A DNA stretch of 64,000 nucleotides from assembly GCA_000720845.1 (NCBI GenBank), contig JODU01000004.1, positions 124,001-188,000 of the forward strand, in the 5' to 3' direction. The notes beneath the pieces are model-generated. The model worked only from the letters and a program-made list of their open reading frames with translations. It had not been told where the DNA came from and made no database searches. A program made the position numbers and the translations under genes. The first letter of the stretch is position 1, and every line of letters begins with the position of its first letter. Of the stretch, positions 54,159-64,000 are shown piece by piece. Source of the DNA: Kitasatospora aureofaciens (lineage in GTDB: Bacteria > Actinomycetota > Actinomycetes > Streptomycetales > Streptomycetaceae).

Positions 54159-54760
54159 TCGCCTTCGTCAGCGGCACCGTCGCCGCCCTCGCACCCGACG
54201 CCGCGGTGGTCGAGGTCGGCGGCGTCGGCATGGCCGTCCAGTGCACCCCGAACACGCTGTCCACCCTCCGGCTCGGCAAGCCCGCCAAGCTCGCCACCTC
54301 CCTCGTCGTCCGCGAGGACTCGCTCACGCTCTACGGCTTCGCCGACGACGACGAGCGCCAGGTCTTCGAGCTGCTCCAGACCGCCAGTGGCGTCGGCCCC
54401 CGCCTCGCCCAGGCCATGCTCGCCGTGCACCAGCCCGACGCCCTGCGCCGAGCCGTCTCCACCGGTGACGAGAAGGCGCTCACCGCCGTCCCCGGCATCG
54501 GCAAGAAGGGCGCGCAGAAGCTGCTCCTGGAGCTGAAGGACCGGCTCGGCGAGCCCATCGGCGCTCCCGCCGTCGGCGCCCCGGTCAGCACCGGCTGGCG
54601 CGACCAGCTGCACGCCGCCCTGATCGGCCTCGGCTACGCGACCCGCGAGGCCGACGAGGCCGTCTCCGCCGTGACGCCGCAGGCGGAGGCCGCCGGGGGC
54701 ACACCGCAGGTGGGCCAGCTGCTCAAGGCCGCCCTGCAGACGCTGAACCGCGCCCGCTGA
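54155..54760 (+). CDS. ruvA: Holliday-junction branch-migration subunit RuvA
   Basis: A 201-residue protein: N-terminal OB domain (MIAFVSGTVAAL), helix-hairpin-helix region with the block SGVGPRLAQAMLA and VPGIGKKGAQKLLLEL, and C-terminal domain III (HAALIGLGYATREADEAV) that touches RuvB. ATG 54155 overlaps the ruvC stop. Confidence 0.95.
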   Translation: MIAFVSGTVAALAPDAAVVEVGGVGMAVQCTPNTLSTLRLGKPAKLATSLVVREDSLTLYGFADDDERQVFELLQTASGVGPRLAQAMLAVHQPDALRRAVSTGDEKALTAVPGIGKKGAQKLLLELKDRLGEPIGAPAVGAPVSTGWRDQLHAALIGLGYATREADEAVSAVTPQAEAAGGTPQVGQLLKAALQTLNRAR

Positions 54761-54807
54761 CCACGCCCGCCACCACCGACCCGGTGCGCCACGGCAAGGA
54801 GAATCAA

Positions 54808-55881
54808 GTGAACTGGGACGACACGACCGACGCGGAGGCCGCCGCCGAGCGGCTGGTGGGCGCTGTCGCCGACGGCGAGGACCAGGCCGTGGAGGCGGCC
54901 CTGCGCCCCAAGGACCTGGGTGAGTTCATCGGCCAGGAGAAGGTCCGCGAACAGCTCGACCTGGTGCTGCGCGCCGCACGCGCGCGCGGGGCGACCGCCG
55001 ACCACGTGCTCCTGTCCGGCGCCCCCGGCCTCGGCAAGACCACCCTCTCGATGATCATCGCGGCCGAGATGGAAGCCCCCATCCGCATCACCTCGGGGCC
55101 CGCCATCCAGCACGCCGGCGACCTCGCGGCGATCCTCTCCTCGCTCCAGGAGGGCGAGGTCCTCTTCCTCGACGAGATCCACCGCATGTCGCGGCCCGCC
55201 GAGGAGATGCTCTACATGGCGATGGAGGACTTCCGCGTCGACGTCATCGTCGGCAAGGGCCCCGGCGCCACCGCCATCCCCCTGGAGCTGCCCCCGTTCA
55301 CCCTGGTCGGCGCCACCACGCGCGCGGGACTGCTGCCGCCCCCGCTGCGCGACCGCTTCGGCTTCACCGCCCACATGGAGTTCTACGGACCGGCCGAGCT
55401 GGAGCGCGTGATCCACCGCTCCGCCGGCCTGCTCGACGTCGAGATCGACCCCACCGGCGCCGCCGAGATCGCCGGCCGCTCCCGCGGCACCCCCCGTATC
55501 GCCAACCGCCTGCTGCGCCGGGTCCGCGACTACGCCCAGGTCAAGGCCGACGGCCTGATCACCCAGGAGATCGCCGCGGCCGCCCTCGCCGTCTACGAGG
55601 TCGACGCCCGGGGCCTCGACCGGCTCGACCGGGGGGTCCTGGAGGCCCTTCTCAAGCTGTTCGGCGGCGGGCCCGTCGGCCTGTCCACGCTCGCCGTCGC
55701 CGTGGGGGAGGAGCGTGAGACAGTGGAAGAGGTCGCCGAACCCTTCCTCGTACGGGAGGGTCTGCTCGCCCGCACCCCACGCGGGCGGGTGGCCACTCCG
55801 GCCGCATGGGCGCACCTCGGCCTCACCCCGCCGCGTTCGCAGGGTTCAGGAAACGGACAACCGGACTTGTTCGGGGCGTGA
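54808..55881 (+). CDS. ruvB: Holliday-junction helicase motor RuvB
   Basis: A 357-residue AAA+ ATPase. Walker A GAPGLGKTT, Walker B FLDEIHR, sensor 1 LVGATTRAG, the Arg finger region and the C-terminal winged helix (TPRGRVATPAAWAHLG) are all present. GTG 54808 follows AAGGAG (54796-54801) by 6 bp; GTG 54784 would put that site inside the gene. It closes the ruvCAB operon. Confidence 0.95.
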   Translation: MNWDDTTDAEAAAERLVGAVADGEDQAVEAALRPKDLGEFIGQEKVREQLDLVLRAARARGATADHVLLSGAPGLGKTTLSMIIAAEMEAPIRITSGPAIQHAGDLAAILSSLQEGEVLFLDEIHRMSRPAEEMLYMAMEDFRVDVIVGKGPGATAIPLELPPFTLVGATTRAGLLPPPLRDRFGFTAHMEFYGPAELERVIHRSAGLLDVEIDPTGAAEIAGRSRGTPRIANRLLRRVRDYAQVKADGLITQEIAAAALAVYEVDARGLDRLDRGVLEALLKLFGGGPVGLSTLAVAVGEERETVEEVAEPFLVREGLLARTPRGRVATPAAWAHLGLTPPRSQGSGNGQPDLFGA

Positions 55882-55939
55882 CGACCCGGTCACGAGAGGC
55901 ACATTCGCCGGAGCAGGAACCCCGGTGCCATGCTGAGCG

Positions 55940-55969
55940 TTGTTCCATGCGCGCGGACTCGCTTAGACT
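55940..55969 (+). promoter_or_regulatory. Putative promoter of yajC-secDF
   Basis: TTGTTC (55940-55945), 18-bp spacer, TAGACT (55964-55969), 88 bp before the yajC GTG. Confidence 0.55.
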
Positions 55970-56056
55970 CCGCCGATGCCGCCCTAGTCGGCGGCGTACA
56001 CACCCCCAACCATCAGGCCGCTCATCATCGCGGTCGTGTGAAGGAAGTACCGACCC

Positions 56057-56560
56057 GTGAGTCTCGTGACCCTCCTCCCGTTCATCGTGCTCATCGGGGC
56101 CATGTTCCTGATGACCCGGTCGGCGAAGAAGAAGCAGCAGCAGGCCGCCACCATGCGGAACGAGATGCAGCCCGGAACCGGTGTCCGCACCATCGGGGGC
56201 ATGTACGCCACGGTCAAGGAGGTCAACGACGACACGGTCCTTCTCGACGCCGGACCGGGTGTGGAACTGCTCTTCGCCAAGAACGCGATCGGTGCCGTCC
56301 TCTCCGACGACGAGTACAACCGCATCGTCCACGGCATCGAGCACGACCTGAAGTCCGACGCGGACGTCGTCCCCGACGACGCCTCCTCCCTCATCGACAC
56401 CGACGCCGCCTCCGACGACAAGTCCGTCGACCTCGGCAAGAAGGCCGACGAGCCGGCCGCCGACGAGCCGGCCGACGAGCCGACGGCCGACGCCGCACCC
56501 GCCGAGGCGAAGACGGACGAGCAGGCGAAGAAGTCCGACGGCGGTTCCGAGGCGAAGTAA
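56057..56560 (+). CDS. yajC: Sec translocon accessory protein YajC
   Basis: A 167-residue protein, longer than the usual ~110. One N-terminal helix (LVTLLPFIVLIGAMFLM) precedes KKKQQQAATMRNEMQPGTGV and the GGMYATVKEV fold typical of YajC. The last 70 residues are Asp/Ala/Glu-rich and unstructured. GTG 56057 follows GGAAG. It is encoded with SecDF, which it contacts at the translocon. Confidence 0.9.
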   Translation: MSLVTLLPFIVLIGAMFLMTRSAKKKQQQAATMRNEMQPGTGVRTIGGMYATVKEVNDDTVLLDAGPGVELLFAKNAIGAVLSDDEYNRIVHGIEHDLKSDADVVPDDASSLIDTDAASDDKSVDLGKKADEPAADEPADEPTADAAPAEAKTDEQAKKSDGGSEAK

Positions 56561-56695
56561 GCCGTGCCCCGGGGTGCGCGGGACGGGTTCCCGCGCACTT
56601 CGCGTGACGCGCGGCTCGCACGGATCCGGACACCATGTGATGGCCGCCGGTGACGCCTTCTGGGCGCGAAGCGGCCCGAGAGGGAGTACGCAAAG

Positions 56696-58561
56696 GTGGC
56701 AGCACCTAAAAAGGGAAAGAATGCGAGCGCTCAGAGTAAGCCCGGGCGCTCGCTGGCCCTGATCCTGATCGCCATCGTGGCGCTCACCGGGGGAATGTTC
56801 GCCTCCGGGCACACGACTCCGCGCCTCGGTATCGACCTGGCGGGCGGCACGAGCATCACGCTCCGGGCCGTGCCCGAGGCGGGCCAGGAGTCCGCGATCA
56901 ACAAGACCAACATGGACACCGCGGTCGAGATCATGAACCGCCGTGTCAATGGTCTGGGTGTTTCCGAGGCCGAGGTCCAGACCCAGGGCGACCGGAACAT
57001 CATCGTCAACATCCCCAAGGGGACGAACTCGAAGGAAGCCCGGCAGCAGGTCGGCACCACCGCCAAGCTGTACTTCCGTCCGGTCCTCGCCACCGAGCTC
57101 TCCGGCGCCAACGCGACCGGCAGCCCCTCGCCGAGCGAGACCGGCGGCGCCTCGGACAAGGCGACCGACAAGGCCACCGACAAGGCCACGGACAAGGCCA
57201 CCGACGGGGACAAGGCCACCGACGGGGACAAGGCCACCGACGGGGACAAGGCCACCGACGGGGACAAGGCCACCGACGGGGACAAGGCGAGCGGCACGCC
57301 GTCCGACTCCGCCTCGGCGAGCGCCACCTCCCAGGGCCGCGCCGCCAGCGAGGCCCTCAAGGCCGACCCCAGCCCGTCCGCGAAGAGCTCCGACGGAGCC
57401 TCCCCGTCCCCGAGCACCAGCGCCCCCGGCGACGCCGCCGCTGCCAAGCTGCAGCAGCAGTACGCGGCCCTGGACTGCACCGACAAGGGCGCCCGCGCCC
57501 AGGCCGGCAAGGGCGCCAAGCCCGGCGAGCAGACGGTGGCCTGCGGTCAGAACTCGCAGGGCCAGTGGCAGAAGTACATCCTCGGCCCCGCCGCGGTGGA
57601 CGGCACCGAGGTCGACGAGGCCGAGGCCGTCTACAACACGCAGACCGCTGCCGGCTGGACCGTGACGATGAAGTTCACGGACAAGGGCAGCAAGAAGTTC
57701 GCGGACATCACCGGCAAGCTGGCGCAGAACCAGTCCCCGCAGAACCAGTTCGCCATCGTCCTGGACAACGAGGTCGTCTCCGACCCGTACGTCAGCCAGG
57801 CGCTCACCGGCGGCAACGCGGAGATCTCCGGCAGCTTCGACCAGGAGGAGGCCCAGAGCCTCGCCAACATGCTGTCCTACGGCGCGCTGCCGCTGACCTT
57901 CAAGGAGGACAGCGTCACCACCGTCACCGCCGCGCTCGGCGGTGAGCAGCTCAAGGCCGGTCTGATCGCGGGCGCCATCGGTCTCGCCCTGGTCGTCCTC
58001 TACCTGCTGTTCTACTACCGCGGTCTGTCGTTCATCGCCGTCTGTTCGCTGCTGGTCTCGGCCGGTCTCACCTACGTGATCATGGCGCTGCTCGGCCCGA
58101 CCATCGGCTTCGCGCTGAACCTGCCGGCCGTGTGCGGTGCCATCGTCGCCATCGGCATCACGGCGGACTCGTTCATCGTGTACTTCGAACGCGTCCGCGA
58201 CGAGATCCGGGAGGGCCGCACGCTGCGTCCGGCCGTCGAGCGGGCCTGGCCGCGCGCCCGGCGCACCATCCTCGTCTCCGACTTCGTGTCCTTCCTCGCC
58301 GCCGCGGTGCTCTTCATCGTCACCGTCGGCAAGGTGCAGGGCTTCGCGTTCACGCTCGGTCTGACGACCCTGCTCGACGTGGTGGTGGTGTTCCTGTTCA
58401 CCAAGCCGCTGCTGACGCTGATGGCCCGGCGCCGGTTCTTCTCCAGCGGTCACAAGTGGTCCGGCCTCGACCCCAAGGCCCTGGGTGCCAAGCCCCCGCT
58501 GCGCCGCACCCGCCGTCCGTCCCGTCCTGCCGCCGGCCCTGTCGACCCGAAGGAGGCGTGA
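56696..58561 (+). CDS. secD: Protein translocase subunit SecD
   Basis: A 621-residue membrane protein that, with SecF, uses the proton gradient to pull proteins through SecYEG. Helix 1 (ALILIAIVALTGGMFA), then LGIDLAGGTSITLRAVP, the extracellular P1 domain, and five C-terminal helices with GLALVVLYLLFYYRGL and the AIGITADSFIVYFERVRDEI motif. P1 carries a large low-complexity insert, residues about 145-250, including DKAT and DGDKAT repeats (57155-57292). GTG 56696 follows GGGAG. secF begins 3 bp after its stop. Confidence 0.95.
   Translation: MAAPKKGKNASAQSKPGRSLALILIAIVALTGGMFASGHTTPRLGIDLAGGTSITLRAVPEAGQESAINKTNMDTAVEIMNRRVNGLGVSEAEVQTQGDRNIIVNIPKGTNSKEARQQVGTTAKLYFRPVLATELSGANATGSPSPSETGGASDKATDKATDKATDKATDGDKATDGDKATDGDKATDGDKATDGDKASGTPSDSASASATSQGRAASEALKADPSPSAKSSDGASPSPSTSAPGDAAAAKLQQQYAALDCTDKGARAQAGKGAKPGEQTVACGQNSQGQWQKYILGPAAVDGTEVDEAEAVYNTQTAAGWTVTMKFTDKGSKKFADITGKLAQNQSPQNQFAIVLDNEVVSDPYVSQALTGGNAEISGSFDQEEAQSLANMLSYGALPLTFKEDSVTTVTAALGGEQLKAGLIAGAIGLALVVLYLLFYYRGLSFIAVCSLLVSAGLTYVIMALLGPTIGFALNLPAVCGAIVAIGITADSFIVYFERVRDEIREGRTLRPAVERAWPRARRTILVSDFVSFLAAAVLFIVTVGKVQGFAFTLGLTTLLDVVVVFLFTKPLLTLMARRRFFSSGHKWSGLDPKALGAKPPLRRTRRPSRPAAGPVDPKEA
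57155..57292 (+). repeat. Tandem repeats in secD (12-bp and 18-bp units)
   Basis: Four 12-bp units (GACAAGGCCACC and close variants, 57155-57202) run into four perfect 18-bp units GACGGGGACAAGGCCACC (57203-57274) and a variant fifth (57275-57292). All are in frame: DKAT then DGDKAT. Confidence 0.95.
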
Positions 58562-58564
58562 GAG

Positions 58565-59686
58565 ATGTCGAAGCTCGGCACACTCGGCGCCCGACTGCAC
58601 CACGGCGAGGTCGGCTACGACTTCGTCAAGAACCGCAAGATCTGGTACGGCATCTCGATCCTCATCACCATCACGGCCATCGTCGGCCTGGCGGTGCGCG
58701 GCCTGCACATGGGCATCGAGTTCCAGGGCGGCGCGGTCTTCACCACCCCGAAGAACATGAGCGCCTCGGTCGCCCAGGCCGAGACCTGGTCGGAGGAGGC
58801 GTCCGGCCACGACGCGATCGTCCAGAAGCTCGGCGACGGCAGCCTCCGCATCCAGATCGCGGGCACCGACACCCAGCAGTCGGACCAGATCAAGGAGGAC
58901 CTCTCCAAGAACCTGGACGTCCCCGCGGAGAAGATCAACGCCGACCTGGTCGGCCCCAGCTGGGGTGACCAGATCGCGAACAAGGCCTGGCAGGGCCTCG
59001 GGATCTTCATGGTCCTCGTGGTGATCTACCTGGCGATCGCGTTCGAGTGGCGGATGGCGCTGGCCGCCTTCGTCGCGTTGATCCACGACATCACCATCAC
59101 GGTGGGCATCTACGCTCTCGTCGGATTCGAGGTCACACCCGGCACGGTGATCGGTCTGCTGACGATCCTCGGTTACTCGCTCTACGACACGGTCGTCGTC
59201 TTCGACAGCCTCAAGGAGCAGACGCGGGACATCACCAAGCAGACCCGCTGGACCTACGCGGAGATCGCCAACCGCTCCATCAACAGCACCCTGGTCCGCT
59301 CCATCAACACCACGGTGGTCGCGCTGCTGCCGGTGGCGGGCCTGCTGTTCATCGGCGGCGGCGTCCTCGGCGCCGGCATGCTCAACGACATCTCGCTGTC
59401 GCTGTTCGTCGGTCTCGCGGCCGGCGCGTACTCGTCGATCTTCATCGCCACGCCGCTCGTCGCCGACCTCAAGGAGGCCGAGCCGCAGATGAAGGCCCTC
59501 AGGAAGCGGGTCCTCGCCAAGCGCGCCCAGTCGGCGGCCAAGGGCGAGTCCGCGGAGTCCGCGGCCGACGAGGGGGCGTACGACGCCGACGAGCCGGACG
59601 ACGCCGCACCCGCGGTCGTCGGCCCCCGCAACCAGCCCGCGTCCCGCGGCAGGGGCCGTGGCCGACCCTCGGGGAAGCGCCGATGA
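58565..59686 (+). CDS. secF: Protein translocase subunit SecF
   Basis: A 373-residue partner of SecD with six membrane helices. Seen: IWYGISILITITAIVGLAVRG, the MGIEFQGGAVF block, the VIGLLTILGYSLYDTVVVFD motif and the NRSINSTLVRSINTTVVALLP block. The C-terminal 60 residues are charged and disordered. ATG 58565 follows GGAGG; its stop is overlapped by the apt start (ATGA). Confidence 0.95.
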   Translation: MSKLGTLGARLHHGEVGYDFVKNRKIWYGISILITITAIVGLAVRGLHMGIEFQGGAVFTTPKNMSASVAQAETWSEEASGHDAIVQKLGDGSLRIQIAGTDTQQSDQIKEDLSKNLDVPAEKINADLVGPSWGDQIANKAWQGLGIFMVLVVIYLAIAFEWRMALAAFVALIHDITITVGIYALVGFEVTPGTVIGLLTILGYSLYDTVVVFDSLKEQTRDITKQTRWTYAEIANRSINSTLVRSINTTVVALLPVAGLLFIGGGVLGAGMLNDISLSLFVGLAAGAYSSIFIATPLVADLKEAEPQMKALRKRVLAKRAQSAAKGESAESAADEGAYDADEPDDAAPAVVGPRNQPASRGRGRGRPSGKRR

Positions 59687-60231
59687 CCGAGACGACCGAC
59701 ATCACGGAGCTGCTGCTCAGCCGCATCCGTGACGTGGCCGACTACCCGGAGCCGGGCGTGGTGTTCAAGGACATCACCCCGCTCCTGGCGGACCCGGCGG
59801 CCTTCACGGCGCTCACCGACGCCCTCGCCGACGTGGCCCGGGACACCGGCGCCACCAAGGTCGTCGGCCTGGAGGCGCGCGGCTTCATCCTCGGCGCCCC
59901 GGTGGCCCTGAGGGCGGGCCTCGGCTTCATCCCCGTACGCAAGGCGGGGAAGCTCCCCGGAGCCACGCTCAGCCAGGCGTACGACCTGGAGTACGGCTCC
60001 GCCGAGATCGAGGTGCACGCCGAGGACCTCACCGCGGGCGACCGGGTGCTGGTCGTCGACGACGTCCTCGCCACCGGCGGCACCGCCGAGGCCTCGCTGG
60101 AGCTGATCCGCCGGGCCGGTGCCGACGTCGCGGGCCTCGCCGTGCTGATGGAGCTGGGCTTCCTCGGCGGGCGGGCCCGTCTGGAGCCCGCTCTGGCCGG
60201 GGCGCCGCTGAAGGCGCTGCTCACGGTCTGA
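59683..60231 (+). CDS. apt: Adenine phosphoribosyltransferase
   Basis: A 182-residue type I PRTase that converts adenine and PRPP to AMP. PRPP motif VLVVDDVLATGGTA, flexible-loop region RKAGKLPG and N-terminal FKDITPLLADPAAF are intact. ATG 59683 overlaps the secF stop. The secDF-apt-relA order is usual in actinobacteria; Apt may help recycle adenine linked to stringent nucleotides. Confidence 0.95.
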   Translation: MTETTDITELLLSRIRDVADYPEPGVVFKDITPLLADPAAFTALTDALADVARDTGATKVVGLEARGFILGAPVALRAGLGFIPVRKAGKLPGATLSQAYDLEYGSAEIEVHAEDLTAGDRVLVVDDVLATGGTAEASLELIRRAGADVAGLAVLMELGFLGGRARLEPALAGAPLKALLTV

Positions 60232-60268
60232 GCCGCCCGGGAGCACGAGGGGCGCCCGTTGCAGGCCC

Positions 60269-60301
60269 GAGGCGGGCCCGGAGGAATCCGGCGCCCGCCT
60301 C
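60269..60301. terminator. Terminator between apt and relA
   Basis: 14-bp stem GAGGCGGGCCCGGA paired with TCCGG and GCCCGCCTC, one bulged C and a GGAA loop. Confidence 0.75.
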
Positions 60302-60421
60302 AGGCGTTGCAGGGGTTGAAGGCCTTCACATTGGCCAGAAGGCGATCCTGGAGGGCAGGATCGCTACCATGGGGTATCCGGAGCCTGACCGGGGGACCCG
60401 GATCGCGCACGAGGAGTCCTC

Positions 60422-62965
<2,544 letters not shown>

Positions 62966-62983
62966 GAGGCCGTACAGGCGCAC

Positions 62984-63030
62984 ACACGAGAGGGGCTCCC
63001 GTACGCGCCGTACGGGAGCCCCTCTCGTGT
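62984..63030. terminator. Bidirectional terminator relA / DUF349
   Basis: Perfect 22-bp stem (62984-63005 with 63009-63030) around a CGC loop, between convergent genes. Confidence 0.9.
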
Positions 63031-63044
63031 CCGGTCCGCGACCG

Positions 63045-64000
63045 TCAGCCGCCGAACTCGTGCAGGCCCTTGAGCGCCTGGTCGAGGAGCGCCTGGCGGC
63101 CCTCCAGCTCACGCGCGAGCTTGTCGGCCTTGGCGTCGTTGCCCTGGGCGCGCGCCTGCTCGACCTGGGAGCGCAGCTTGTCCACGGCGGCCTGGAGCTG
63201 ACCGGTCAGGCCCTCGGCACGCGCGCGTGCCTCCGGGTTGGTCCGGCGCCACTCGGCCTCCTCGGCCTCCTGGAGGGCCCGCTCGACCGCGTGCATCCGC
63301 CCCTCGACCTTCGGCCGGGCGTCGCGCGGCACGTGGCCGATGGCCTCCCAGCGCTCGTTGACCGAACGGAACGCGGCGCGGGCCGCCTTGAGGTCGGTGA
63401 CCGGGACGAGCTTCTCGGCCTCCTCGGCCAGCTCCTCCTTGAGCTTCAGGTTCTCCGACTGCTCGGCGTCCCGCTCGGCGAAGACCGAGCTGCGGGCTGC
63501 GAAGAACACGTCCTGGGCACCGCGGAAACGGTTCCACAGGTCGTCCTCGTGCTCGCGCTGGGCCCGGCCCGCGGCCTTCCACTCGGACATCAGGTCGCGG
63601 TAGCGCGCGGCCGTCGGTCCCCAGTCCGTCGAGTTCGACAGCGCCTCGGCCTCGGTGACCAGCCGCTCCTTGGTCCGCCGGGCCTCCTCGCGCTGCGCGT
63701 CGAGCTGCGCGAAGTGCTGCTTGCGGCGCTTGGAGAACGCCGAGCGCGCGTGCGAGAAGCGGTGCCACAGCTCGTCGTCGGACTTGCGGTCCAGGCGCGG
63801 CAGGCCCTTCCAGGTGTCCACCAGGGACCGCAGCCGCTCACCGGCCGACCGCCACTGGTCCGAGCGCGCCAGCTCCTCGGCCTCGGCGACCAGGGCCTCC
63901 TTGGCACCGCGCGCCTCGTCGGACTGCTTGGCCCGCTGGGCCTTGCGCTCCTCACGCCGTGCCTCCACGAGCGCGACGAGCTTGTCCAGCCGGGTCCGCA
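63045..64000 (-). CDS. DUF349-repeat protein (5' part outside window)
   Basis: At least 318 residues, ending at TGA 63045-63047 and continuing past the right edge. It is highly charged and helical, with several DUF349 repeats of about 75 residues, each with a W...A..(R/K)YR...W central pattern: SDQWRSAGERLRSLVDTWK, STDWGPTAARYRDLMSEWK, VTDLKAARAAFRSVNERWE. The C-terminus is a coiled coil (LQAAVDKLRSQVEQARAQG). Function unknown. Confidence 0.85.
   Translation of the reverse strand, partial: RTRLDKLVALVEARREERKAQRAKQSDEARGAKEALVAEAEELARSDQWRSAGERLRSLVDTWKGLPRLDRKSDDELWHRFSHARSAFSKRRKQHFAQLDAQREEARRTKERLVTEAEALSNSTDWGPTAARYRDLMSEWKAAGRAQREHEDDLWNRFRGAQDVFFAARSSVFAERDAEQSENLKLKEELAEEAEKLVPVTDLKAARAAFRSVNERWEAIGHVPRDARPKVEGRMHAVERALQEAEEAEWRRTNPEARARAEGLTGQLQAAVDKLRSQVEQARAQGNDAKADKLARELEGRQALLDQALKGLHEFGG

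Noticed and set aside
55823..59086. 1087-codon antisense frame across yajC-secD-secF
   Set aside because: It spans three real plus-strand genes and their gaps, and is low-complexity text.

Overview
The window is high-GC actinobacterial DNA with strong third-position G/C, many GTG and some TTG starts, several apparently leaderless genes, Tat and lipoprotein signals, and a sporulation gene (ssgB). This points to Streptomyces. The gene order (pqrAB-like pair, glpQ1, metNIQ, corrin genes, tRNA cluster, ssgB, thrS, pgsA-pimA, pdxST, ruvCAB, secDF, relA) agrees with what I remember of the Streptomyces coelicolor core chromosome between relA and pqrA. I could not check this by search. I see no integrase, transposase, CRISPR array or prophage structural genes.

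Region 1 (1-12.4 kb) is mostly transport, stress and regulation: the tail of an aldo/keto reductase, a TetR repressor with its drug/paraquat-type exporter, a PlsC acyltransferase, a Tat-exported glycerophosphodiesterase with a possible PHO box, a small ECF-like sigma factor, GNAT acetyltransferases, two small membrane proteins, and a methionine ABC importer (metNIQ) preceded by a short Cys/Met-rich leader peptide. Region 2 (11.2-18.8 kb) holds corrin genes: cobL, a giant protein joining BluB (makes the lower ligand DMB) to CobT (activates DMB), and a CysG-like dehydrogenase/SUMT fusion, followed by a TrmH-type rRNA methylase. Region 3 (18.8-29.7 kb) has a membrane Ser/Thr kinase, a five-tRNA cluster (3 Val-GAC, Cys, Gly), pabB-pabC for folate, a DsbA-like protein, a CGNR zinc-finger regulator, small membrane proteins and ssgB.

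Region 4 (29.7-37.5 kb) lies between two identical, co-directional tRNA-Val(CAC) genes. It contains a sugar ABC importer (lipoprotein plus two permeases, no ATPase), a DUF624/YesL-like membrane protein, a large Tat-exported protein resembling the YetA/exo-rhamnogalacturonan-lyase family, and an SRPBCC protein. It starts at a clear promoter with a LacI-type operator. This looks like a plant-polysaccharide uptake locus. Next to it are a DEDDh exonuclease and a translationally coupled pair: a DUF4365 protein with PD-(D/E)XK-like residues and an unrecognised partner with a possible OB-like tail.

Region 5 (40.5-64 kb) is conserved actinobacterial housekeeping: thrS, HIT, pgsA, PIM acyltransferase, pimA, pdxS-pdxT, yebC, ruvC-ruvA-ruvB, yajC-secD-secF, apt and relA, then a convergent DUF349 gene cut by the window edge. 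As I recall, mycobacteria keep the same order. Here it is interrupted between HIT and pgsA by two reverse-strand genes: a membrane protein and an EF-G paralogue whose NKxD guanine-recognition motif is lost.
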